Source: Geobacillus vulcani PSS1 (lineage in GTDB: Bacteria; Bacillota; Bacilli; Bacillales; Anoxybacillaceae). From it: 64,000 nucleotides of DNA. Shown piece after piece: positions 17,041 through 24,315 of the stretch (position 1 is the stretch's first letter; every line of letters begins with the position of its first letter). The position numbers were made by a program, and so were the translations under genes. The stretch spans positions 1,279,501-1,343,500 of the forward strand of contig NZ_JPOI01000001.1 in the NCBI RefSeq assembly GCF_000733845.1, written 5' to 3'. A model generated the notes under the pieces. The model did no database searches. It was not told where the DNA came from and saw nothing but the letters and a program-made list of their open reading frames with translations.

Positions 17041-18582
17041 ATGGGATCAACATTTCACGGGCTGGAAGTCGCCAAGCGCGGCATGGCCGTGCAGCAAATG
17101 GCGCTGTACACGACCGGCCATAACATTGCCAACGCCAACACGCCCGGCTATTCACGCCAGCGCGTCAACTTTGTCCAAAGCGAGCCGTACCCGCCGGCGT
17201 CCATGAACCGCCCGCAAATTCCGGGACAGATGGGGACGGGGGTCGAGGCGGGGTCGATTGAGCGGGTGCGCGACCGCTTTTTTGACTGGCAATACCGCGG
17301 CGAGAACAACAAGCTCGGCTATTGGCAAGCCCAAGCCGATGCGTTAAAAAAAATGGAGGACATTATGAACGAACCGTCCGACAGCGGTTTGTCGAAAACC
17401 ATGGATCAATTTTGGCAGGCGCTCCAAGATTTAAGTGCAAACCCGGAAAACACAGGGGCCCGCTCGGTCGTGCGCCAGCGCGGACTGGCAGTGGTCGAGA
17501 CGTTTCATTATTTGGCCGATTCGTTGACTTCGATTCAAAACGATCTCGCCAATGAAATTCAAGTGACCGTCAAATCGATCAACTCGATCGCGGAACAGCT
17601 GTATAAAATCAACCAACAAATTGCCGAAGTCGAACCGCACGGCTACTTGCCGAACGATTTGTATGATGAGCGCGACCGACTGCTCGATGAACTGTCCGCG
17701 CTCGTCAAAATCGAAGTCGAGCCGCGGCCAAGCGGAGGCAAAGCGCTGAACATAGCGGAAGGTGCTTATGATGTTTATATTTTGGATGGCAACGGCCAGC
17801 GCCAGCTGTTGGTGAATGGCACCCAAGGATATCGGACGCTGTCCGTATCGCCGAGCGCTAGCGCTGCCCCGGAGACGCCAACCGGCCCGCTTACCGGACT
17901 GTCGCTTGGAGGATCTTCCATCCCGTTTGTCGCCTCCGGCAAGTTGAAAGGGTTGATCGAGGCCTACGGATATGATGACGGAAGCGGTGTCAAAGGCATT
18001 TATCCCGATATGTTGAAAAAGCTCGATACCCTCGCGTATTCGTTCGCCAAGCGGTTTAACGAAGTGCACCAAACGGGGTATACGCTAAGCCCGAGCAACC
18101 CGGGAGGATTGTTTTTCACGGATTTGACGCAAGTGGATGGGGCAGCGAAAGCGATCCAATTGTCATCCAATATCGATGATTTAAACAACATCGCCGCTTC
18201 ATCGGCGCCGAACGAACCGGGGAACGGCTTCAACGCCATTCGTCTCGCCAATGTCAAAAACAGCAATTTTGCCAACTTGCAAGATCCGGCACCATCGGTC
18301 TCGTATCCAATCACGGCAGGCACGCTGCAGGCGTATTACGAAAGCATGATCGGTCAGCTGGCGGTCGATGCCCAACAGGCGAACCGCCTCGTCAACAACT
18401 CCGAAGTGCTCCGCCAGTCGGTGGAGGAACGGCGCCAGTCCGTCAGCGGGGTGTCGCTCGATGAGGAAATGACGAACATGATTCGGTTTCAGCACGCCTA
18501 CAACGCGGCGGCGCGCACGATTACGACGATCGATGAGATGCTCGATAAAATCATTAACGGCATGGGAATTGTCGGAAGGTAG
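17041..18582 (+). CDS. flgK: Hook-associated protein FlgK
   Basis: 513 residues. The N-terminus FHGLEVAKRGMAVQQMALYTTGHNIANANTPGYSRQ is the flagellar rod/hook signature, and the C-terminus ends SGVSLDEEMTNMIRFQHAYNAAARTITTIDEML. It forms the first hook-filament junction layer. AAGGAGGAG precedes ATG 17041. It follows its chaperone gene flgN and precedes flgL. Confidence 0.97.
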   Translation: MGSTFHGLEVAKRGMAVQQMALYTTGHNIANANTPGYSRQRVNFVQSEPYPPASMNRPQIPGQMGTGVEAGSIERVRDRFFDWQYRGENNKLGYWQAQADALKKMEDIMNEPSDSGLSKTMDQFWQALQDLSANPENTGARSVVRQRGLAVVETFHYLADSLTSIQNDLANEIQVTVKSINSIAEQLYKINQQIAEVEPHGYLPNDLYDERDRLLDELSALVKIEVEPRPSGGKALNIAEGAYDVYILDGNGQRQLLVNGTQGYRTLSVSPSASAAPETPTGPLTGLSLGGSSIPFVASGKLKGLIEAYGYDDGSGVKGIYPDMLKKLDTLAYSFAKRFNEVHQTGYTLSPSNPGGLFFTDLTQVDGAAKAIQLSSNIDDLNNIAASSAPNEPGNGFNAIRLANVKNSNFANLQDPAPSVSYPITAGTLQAYYESMIGQLAVDAQQANRLVNNSEVLRQSVEERRQSVSGVSLDEEMTNMIRFQHAYNAAARTITTIDEMLDKIINGMGIVGR

Positions 18583-18592
18583 GTGAATGACG

Positions 18593-19492
18593 ATGCGTGT
18601 CACGCAATCCATGCTGACGCAAAATATGTTGCGTAACTTGAGCCAAAGCTACGAGCGACTCGGCAAAATTCAAGACCAGCTGTCAACCGGCAAAAAAATC
18701 ACCCGTCCGTCCGATGACCCGGTCGTGGCCATTAAAGGAATGGCCTACCGGACGAACTTAACCGAGGTCGAGCAGTTTAAACGCAATTTCTCCGAAGCCC
18801 ATAACTGGATCGATGCGTCCGACTCGGCGCTCAACGAAGCGACGCAAGTGCTCCAGCGCATTCGCGAGCTCGTTGTCCAAGCCAGCAACGATACGTATGA
18901 ACAATCACAGCGCGCGCATATCGCAAAAGAGATCGATGAGCTAAAAGACCATTTGGTTTCCATTGCCAACACGCAAATCGCGGGCAAATACATTTTTAAC
19001 GGCACGGACACCCTTCATCCGCCGGTCAATTTGGACGACCCAGTGAACAAAGTGTCGACGAACACAGAACAAGTGAAAATCGAGCTGTTAAAAGGCATCG
19101 AGCTACCGGTTAACGTCAATCCGACGCGCGTCTTTACGTACAGCGCGACTCCGGGACAAGGGCTGTTCAGCGATTTAGAAGCGCTTGTGAATGACCTGGA
19201 AGCCGGCAAGAGCGGCCAAGAGCTGAACGTTTATTTATCGTATATGGACAAACACATTGACAACGTCTTGGCCGAGCGGGCCGAGCTTGGCGCGCGAAAC
19301 AACCGCCTTGAGCTGATGGAGGCGCGCGTCGATGAACAGGAAGTCATCGCCCAACAAATTTTATCCAACAACGAAGACGCCGATATCGAACGGGTCATCA
19401 CTGATTTAAAAACACAGGAAAGCGTGCACCGCGCCGCCCTCGGCGTCGGCGCCCGCATCATCCAGCCGACGCTGCTCGACTTTTTGCGCTAA
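18593..19492 (+). CDS. flgL: Hook-associated protein FlgL
   Basis: 299 residues, a short flagellin-like junction protein: MRVTQSMLTQNMLRNLSQSY at the start, IQDQLSTGKKITRPSDDPV near residue 30 and a helical C-terminus with LGARNNRLELMEAR. I choose ATG 18593 because AGGTGA lies six bases upstream; an ATG at 18587 abuts that site. Confidence 0.96.
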   Translation: MRVTQSMLTQNMLRNLSQSYERLGKIQDQLSTGKKITRPSDDPVVAIKGMAYRTNLTEVEQFKRNFSEAHNWIDASDSALNEATQVLQRIRELVVQASNDTYEQSQRAHIAKEIDELKDHLVSIANTQIAGKYIFNGTDTLHPPVNLDDPVNKVSTNTEQVKIELLKGIELPVNVNPTRVFTYSATPGQGLFSDLEALVNDLEAGKSGQELNVYLSYMDKHIDNVLAERAELGARNNRLELMEARVDEQEVIAQQILSNNEDADIERVITDLKTQESVHRAALGVGARIIQPTLLDFLR

Positions 19493-19513
19493 GCGGGTAA
19501 GGGGGAAATGACG

Positions 19514-20104
19514 ATGCAGCTGCCGCAAATCCGCCTGCAGTCAACGATGGCGAAAATCGCCATCGAAACCGTTCCGGCGAAACTGAAAATCCAACAGCCG
19601 CCTGCCGAGTTGGAAATCGAGCAACCCCCGGCCCGACTCACGATCCGTACGACGCCGGCCAAGCTGACGATTGACCAGACAAAAGCGTGGGAAGACATGA
19701 ATTTGGAACATATCTTTCGCCGCATCGAAAAGTTTGCCGAACAAGGATACAGCGATTGGCTGGACGGACTGGCCCGCGTCTCTCGCCAAGGGGACGAGCT
19801 CATGCGCATCGAGGACGGCGGCAACCCGATCGCCGAGCAGGCGAAAGAAAACAGCGAATCGCCGATGTACGAATTCAACATCGGCTGGGTGCCATCCCCG
19901 TTCAGCGTTCGCATATCCTATACCCCGGCGGATGTGGATATTCGCTTTGAGACACACAAACCAATCATCCGCGCCCGCACGCATTCGCCGATCATTCGCT
20001 ACACGCCGGGCGAGGTGGCGATTCGCCTCGCCCAGCGCCCGTCGCTGGACATTGATTTTGCCCATTTGCGCTTTGTCGGCGTCCATTTTGATATGTTGAT
20101 TTGA
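19514..20104 (+). CDS. yviE: YviE family (DUF6470) protein
   Basis: A 196-residue protein with a repetitive N-terminus of alternating polar and hydrophobic residues (ETVPAKLKIQQPPAELEIEQ, ARLTIRTTPAKLTIDQ) and a similar beta-strand pattern at the C-terminus (PADVDIRFET, PGEVAIRLAQ). Between them is a short helical part. The function is not established. It occupies the conserved place between flgL and fliW. ATG 19514 is eight bases from GGGGG; an ATG at 19508 is too close. Confidence 0.9.
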   Translation: MQLPQIRLQSTMAKIAIETVPAKLKIQQPPAELEIEQPPARLTIRTTPAKLTIDQTKAWEDMNLEHIFRRIEKFAEQGYSDWLDGLARVSRQGDELMRIEDGGNPIAEQAKENSESPMYEFNIGWVPSPFSVRISYTPADVDIRFETHKPIIRARTHSPIIRYTPGEVAIRLAQRPSLDIDFAHLRFVGVHFDMLI

Positions 20105-20118
20105 AAAGGTGTGAAAAC

Positions 20119-20553
20119 ATGAATGTACGGACAAAATATCATGGTGAGATTGACATCGCTGAACAGGATATCGTCCGCTTCCCCCACGGCCTGCCCGGAT
20201 TCGCAAACGAGAAGCGGTTCGTTCTTCTCCCGCTCGCCGACACGCCGTTTGTCATCTTGCAGTCGGTCGAGACGCCCGCGCTCGGGTTTGTGTTGATCGA
20301 GCCGTTTTCCTACTTTCCATCGTACGAGTTTGAACTCGACGAGGCAACGGTGGAACAGCTTGAGATCGAAAGCGAACGCGACGTCGCGGTGTACGTGATC
20401 CTCACCGTCGCCGACCCGTTTCACGAGACGACGGCGAACTTGCAGGCGCCTGTCGTCATCAACGTTCGCCAACGAACCGGCAAGCAAGTGATCTTAACGA
20501 ACACCGCGTACAAAACGAAACATCGCCTCTTCCCGGATAAAGTGGCGACATAA
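20119..20553 (+). CDS. fliW: Flagellar assembly factor FliW
   Basis: The 144-residue protein carries the FliW signature [22 protein letters not shown] and the C-terminal [15 protein letters not shown]. FliW binds flagellin and is an allosteric antagonist of CsrA, linking flagellin export to hag translation. The partner csrA lies directly downstream and hag after it. ATG 20119 has AAAGGTG upstream; earlier in-frame starts lack a site. Confidence 0.96.
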   Translation: MNVRTKYHGEIDIAEQDIVRFPHGLPGFANEKRFVLLPLADTPFVILQSVETPALGFVLIEPFSYFPSYEFELDEATVEQLEIESERDVAVYVILTVADPFHETTANLQAPVVINVRQRTGKQVILTNTAYKTKHRLFPDKVAT

Positions 20554-20566
20554 AGGGGGCGGCCCG

Positions 20567-20806
20567 ATGCTTGTCTTAACGCGCAAATTGAAAGAAGCGA
20601 TCCAAATCGGCGATGACATCGAAATCACCGTCCTCGCCATTCAAGGCGATCAAGTGAAACTTGGCATCAACGCGCCCAAGCACATCGACATCCATCGCAA
20701 AGAAGTGTACCTCGCCATTCAAGCGGAAAACAGCGCCGCCTCCGAAGCGCCGGAAGCGTCGCTCGCCGCATTGACCGCCAAGCTGAAACAATGGAAACAA
20801 CCATAA
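20567..20806 (+). CDS. csrA: Translational regulator CsrA
   Basis: 79 residues beginning [20 protein letters not shown], with [22 protein letters not shown] and a helical tail. CsrA binds GGA motifs and in B. subtilis represses hag translation. The hag leader here has AAGGAGGAAGAG at the ribosome site and further GGA triplets, so the same control is plausible. GGGGG lies just before ATG 20567. Confidence 0.97.
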   Translation: MLVLTRKLKEAIQIGDDIEITVLAIQGDQVKLGINAPKHIDIHRKEVYLAIQAENSAASEAPEASLAALTAKLKQWKQP

Positions 20807-20810
20807 CCCG

Positions 20811-20834
20811 AAGCGCCCAAGCGGCGCTTTTTTC
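20811..20834 (+). terminator. Terminator of the flagellar operon
   Basis: AAGCGCC (20811-20817) pairs with GGCGCTT (20823-20829), followed by a short T run (TTTTTTCG overlapping the stem end). It separates csrA from the independently transcribed hag. Confidence 0.85.
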
Positions 20835-20867
20835 GTCCCGATGAAAAAATTTTTTCTCGTTCTCTAT

Positions 20868-20893
20868 TAAACTTCCAAAAAACGCGCCGATAT
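20868..20893 (+). promoter_or_regulatory. Sigma-D promoter of hag
   Basis: TAAA (20868-20871), a 14-base spacer and GCCGATAT (20886-20893). This is an almost perfect motility sigma promoter, about 100 bases before the hag start, leaving a long leader for CsrA control. Confidence 0.9.
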
Positions 20894-20994
20894 AAAAAGT
20901 GAGCGCGGCATACGGCGAAAGGCGGCCGACTTTCGCCCCATGCCAGCGCGTTCCACAAGGACGTGGAAAAACATCATTCAAGGAGGAAGAGAAC

Positions 20995-21810
20995 ATGCGA
21001 ATCAACCACAACATCGCGGCGTTGAACACGTATCGCCAACTGACGATCGGTCAAGGCGCCGCAGCGAAAAACATGGAAAAACTGTCTTCCGGTCTGCGCA
21101 TCAACCGCGCGGGCGACGACGCAGCAGGTCTGGCGATCTCCGAAAAAATGCGCGGGCAAATTCGTGGGTTGGAGATGGCTGCTAAGAACTCGCAAGACGC
21201 GATCTCGCTGATCCAAACAGCAGAAGGGGCTTTAAATGAAACACATGCAATCCTTCAACGTATGCGCGAGTTAGCAGTGCAAGGTGCGAACGATACAAAT
21301 ACAACTATAGATCGCAATAATATACAAGATGAGTTAAATCAATTGATTGCGGAAATTGATCGGATTTCTAATACAACACAGTTCAACACTCAAAACTTAT
21401 TAGATGGTTCATTTACAGGTACATTCCAAGTCGGAGCAAATAATGGTCAAATTATTACTTTTAGCATTGCTACAATGAACTCATCTGCACTTACTGTTAC
21501 TACTAGCGCTATTTCTGTGGCTAACAATGCGTTGGCAAGTACAGCAATTCAAAATATTGATAACGCAATTAATGCTGTATCGAAAGAACGTTCAAAACTC
21601 GGGGCTCTTCAAAATCGTTTAGAGCACACTATCAACAATTTGTCGACTTCTGCAGAAAACTTAACAGCTGCAGAATCTCGTATTCGCGACGTAGATATGG
21701 CCAAAGAAATGATGGAGTTTACGAAAAACAACATTCTTACTCAAGCAGCACAGGCGATGTTGGCTCAATCAAACCAACTGCCGCAGGCGGTGTTGCAGCT
21801 GCTTCGGTAG
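20995..21810 (+). CDS. hag: Flagellin (reading of the unspliced message)
   Basis: 271 residues with the conserved flagellin ends: MRINHNIAALNTYRQLTIGQ, then MEKLSSGLRINRAGDDAAGL at the N-terminus, and ERSKLGALQNRLEHTINNLS through QLPQAVLQLLR at the C-terminus. The central variable domain is very short. ATG 20995 follows AAGGAGGAAGAG. The first 200 bases and the last 60 are GC-rich, but from about 21200 to 21740 the gene is clearly AT-rich, so it is a mosaic. A group I intron begins within the last codons or just after; splicing would replace the tail after LAQ by a second, equally good C-terminus encoded at 22141-22185. Confidence 0.93.
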   Translation: MRINHNIAALNTYRQLTIGQGAAAKNMEKLSSGLRINRAGDDAAGLAISEKMRGQIRGLEMAAKNSQDAISLIQTAEGALNETHAILQRMRELAVQGANDTNTTIDRNNIQDELNQLIAEIDRISNTTQFNTQNLLDGSFTGTFQVGANNGQIITFSIATMNSSALTVTTSAISVANNALASTAIQNIDNAINAVSKERSKLGALQNRLEHTINNLSTSAENLTAAESRIRDVDMAKEMMEFTKNNILTQAAQAMLAQSNQLPQAVLQLLR

Positions 21811-22144
21811 GCTGGTTTGGCGGGCGTCTTAGCTGGAAACGGCTAAGAGGATGACTGGGTGAATTGCTGGGAAGCCCTGAGAGCCTTTGGCGCCACAACG
21901 GAGCTGGAAACGGCAGACGTGAGGGCGGAAAAAGCCGAAGGATTGGGCAATCAGCAGCCAAGCTCCTGTCCCGAAAGGGTGGAGAAGGTTCAACGACTAG
22001 GGCATACCACCTACGGCGAGTGCTATGGTGATGAAGCCCGTAGGGGAGGCCGAGGCCGACCCGAAGCGCCCAGCCCCTAACAGGTGAAGCTGAGGGTGAA
22101 GATGTAGTCTACACAACGTTCGAAAGACGTTGCGGCATGGCAAG
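21766..22144 (+). ncRNA. Group I intron in the flagellin gene
   Basis: The conserved core elements stand in the right order: GGTGAATTGCTGGGAA (21858-21872), GGGCAATCAGCAGCCAAGCTCC-type P3/P4 strand (starting about 21945), GGTTCAACGACTA (21987-21999, with the P7 strand GACTA) and AAGATGTAGTC (22099-22109, with the P7 partner TAGTC). A P2 hairpin CTTAGC/GGCTAAG (21829-21847) and a P9 hairpin CAACGT/ACGTTG (22114-22132) frame it. There is no homing endonuclease gene. The exact splice sites are uncertain by a few bases. The best fits by reading frame are after GCT (21765) with exon 2 at CAA 22141, or after T 21769 with exon 2 at 22145. Confidence 0.88.
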
Positions 22145-22185
22145 CCAACCAACAACCGCAAGGGGTATTGCAATTACTCCGTTAA
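22141..22185 (+). other. hag: 3' exon of hag (second flagellin C-terminus)
   Basis: This stretch reads QANQQPQGVLQLLR and stop TAA, the canonical flagellin end, in a frame that is only reached by splicing. It parallels the unspliced tail QSNQLPQAVLQLLR codon by codon, with most differences silent but with AT-rich codon choice. It has no start of its own. Confidence 0.85.
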
Positions 22186-22193
22186 TAAAGCGA

Positions 22194-22228
22194 AAAGAGG
22201 TCTTAGTTTTTCTAAGGCCTCTTTTTTA
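22194..22228 (+). terminator. Terminator of hag
   Basis: AAGAGG-t-CTTAG pairs with CTAAG-g-CCTCTT around a TTTTT loop, then TTTT. It lies just after the second hag stop, showing that the transcript runs through the intron to this point. Confidence 0.85.
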
Positions 22229-22303
22229 GCTCTTTACATTTATAAACAACTGGCCAATCGCTACATTGAATCATATGACATATTGCTTTTTACCTTCCCC
22301 CTT

Positions 22304-22329
22304 CACATCCTTACCCTTTCATCCGATAT
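22304..22329 (+). promoter_or_regulatory. Sigma-D-like promoter of the glycosylation island
   Basis: The -10 TCCGATAT (22322-22329) continues AAACAGTAG exactly as in the flagellar operon promoter. The -35 region CACA (22304-22307) at 14 bases is a poor match to TAAA. The strong -10 suggests that the downstream glycosyltransferase genes are co-regulated with motility. Confidence 0.6.
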
Positions 22330-22370
22330 AAACAGTAGATGGATACATGAATGAAGAAAGAAGGAAGAAT

Positions 22371-24302
22371 ATGATGAAGCCATTTTTATCATTATGTATG
22401 ATCGTGAAAAATGAAGAAAAAGTGTTACAACGTTGTTTAGATTCTGTATATGGAATTGTTGATGAAATTGTAATCGTCGATACAGGTTCAACTGATTCAA
22501 CAAAAGAAATTGCGTTAAAATATACGGACAAAGTATATCATTTTGAGTGGACGAACAGCTTTGCCGCTGCGCGCAACTTTGCTCAACAACATGCGACAGG
22601 GGAGTGGATTCTCGTATTAGATGCAGATGAGTATGTTGATCGTACGAATTTGCAAGAAATGATACAAGTATTAAAACAGGCTGATAATGGTGTTGAAGCG
22701 TATGACGTGAACATCTATAACTTTATGGGGACATACGGTGAGCGTGTGCTTCAACATCGCCATACGCGTATTTATCGCAATTTGCCACATTTACAGTACG
22801 ATCGTTCCATTCATGAGCAGTTGCGAAAGACGAATGGTGAATATGTTCAAGCTGAGCAAGGTATTTTAACCGTTTATCATACGGGGTATATGTCTTATGT
22901 AGTGACAGAAAAGAAAAAACATGATCGAAATGCTCCACTGATTGAGCGTGAAATACAAGCAGGTGACAGCGTTGCTTTCGATTATTTCAACTTGGGAAAT
23001 GAATATCTTTCAAAAGGTGAAGTAGAACAAGCGCTACAATCATTTATTCAGGCGTATCAACATAAAAAAGATATTCGGTTAAGTTGGGTTTCGTACTGTC
23101 TTGTGCAAATTATTTTATGCTTGAAATATTTGCAACGGTTTGATGACGCTTTGCGGGTTATTGCTGACGCTGAAAACTTATATAGCGAAACCGCTGATTT
23201 TCAATTTTTGCGTGGGGAAATTTACTATTTGCAACATCGCTATGACGATGCTGCACAACAACTAGAGTACTTGCTCGAAAATAAAAACAAATATCCTTAC
23301 ACGATTAAAACAGTTGAATACGTCGAGTACGATCCGCATATGTTACTGGGCCATATTTACAAACATAAAGGAAATTTACAAAAAGCAATATACCATTTTT
23401 CTTGTGCGCTTTCGTTTAATCGGAAAAGCTATGAAGCGCTTTACCACATATTGCAATTGCTCGCTCGCGCTCATAGTGAAGAGGAGATTGTCCAATTTAT
23501 CGAAAATAAACAGTTAGCAAACGATTTATTCGCCGTTTCGCTAATTGCCCGCATTGCCTCGAATTTACATTTAGAAAAAGTGATGTGCTCGCTTGCAGCA
23601 AAACTAGGTGATGAAGTCATTCAGCGCGGGTTCGAAATCAAAGTAAATATATTACAAAAACGATATGACGAAGCGTTGCAGCAAATATTGAAAAGCTCTG
23701 TAGCTGATCTGCAGACATATGTTCGTTCAGGGAGTTTAGACTCGTATGATCTATTAGTAGCCGCGTTTAAAACGAATCAGCTCGATGTTGTTCGCCTCTT
23801 ATTTCATCTTGTTTCTGAACACAGAGAAAAAGAGTTTTTATTGTTCATGATGAACGAGTATGAGGAAACGCCTGAACCGACGTTTTACCTGCTTTTACTT
23901 GAGAGGACGATTCAGTTAAAAGAGTATGAGCTATTTGAACAGCTTCTTGCCTTAAAGGGTAAATTTCCCGAGAATATTCATATTCAAATTGCCCATTTAC
24001 TCCATCGTTATGAATTTATGGAGCTGGCGTTTCAATTGTACCGTTCAGTTGAGAATATGAACAAGTGGGATGCGGAGTCGTTTGTGAATGTGATCGAGGC
24101 TTTGGCAGTAAAAAATGAAGCCATAGAGGCAATGCAATATGGAATGTTAGCCATTAGCCTTGGTCATCATGATTTTCGGCTGTACAAATATGTTATTGAG
24201 TTAATGACCATATGTGGAATGGATGAGGAAAAAAAGAAAATGGTCCAACAAGCGAAACAGTTGTATCCAGATAGCGAATGGTTAAAGGAAAAAGAAAGAT
24301 AA
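22371..24302 (+). CDS. Glycosyltransferase family 2 with TPR repeats
   Basis: A 643-residue protein. The N-terminal GT-A domain has SLCMIVKNEEKVLQRCLDSV, VDEIVIVDTGSTDSTKEIA and WILVLDADEYVD (the DXD-like metal site). Residues 210-640 are TPR-like helical repeats (FDYFNLGNEYLSKGEVEQAL and similar). Cytoplasmic. The GT2-TPR architecture is typical of protein O-glycosyltransferases such as those acting on flagellin or glycocins. The place next to hag and the sigma-D-like promoter favour flagellin as acceptor (inference). ATG 22371 follows AAGGAAG; an upstream in-frame ATG at 22347 lacks a site. AT-rich. Confidence 0.85.
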   Translation: MMKPFLSLCMIVKNEEKVLQRCLDSVYGIVDEIVIVDTGSTDSTKEIALKYTDKVYHFEWTNSFAAARNFAQQHATGEWILVLDADEYVDRTNLQEMIQVLKQADNGVEAYDVNIYNFMGTYGERVLQHRHTRIYRNLPHLQYDRSIHEQLRKTNGEYVQAEQGILTVYHTGYMSYVVTEKKKHDRNAPLIEREIQAGDSVAFDYFNLGNEYLSKGEVEQALQSFIQAYQHKKDIRLSWVSYCLVQIILCLKYLQRFDDALRVIADAENLYSETADFQFLRGEIYYLQHRYDDAAQQLEYLLENKNKYPYTIKTVEYVEYDPHMLLGHIYKHKGNLQKAIYHFSCALSFNRKSYEALYHILQLLARAHSEEEIVQFIENKQLANDLFAVSLIARIASNLHLEKVMCSLAAKLGDEVIQRGFEIKVNILQKRYDEALQQILKSSVADLQTYVRSGSLDSYDLLVAAFKTNQLDVVRLLFHLVSEHREKEFLLFMMNEYEETPEPTFYLLLLERTIQLKEYELFEQLLALKGKFPENIHIQIAHLLHRYEFMELAFQLYRSVENMNKWDAESFVNVIEALAVKNEAIEAMQYGMLAISLGHHDFRLYKYVIELMTICGMDEEKKKMVQQAKQLYPDSEWLKEKER

Positions 24303-24315
24303 AAGGAAGAGGACA

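Noticed and set aside
22130..22354. 74-codon frame across the intron end and the hag terminator
   Set aside because: It overlaps the 3' exon in another frame and passes through the terminator hairpin.
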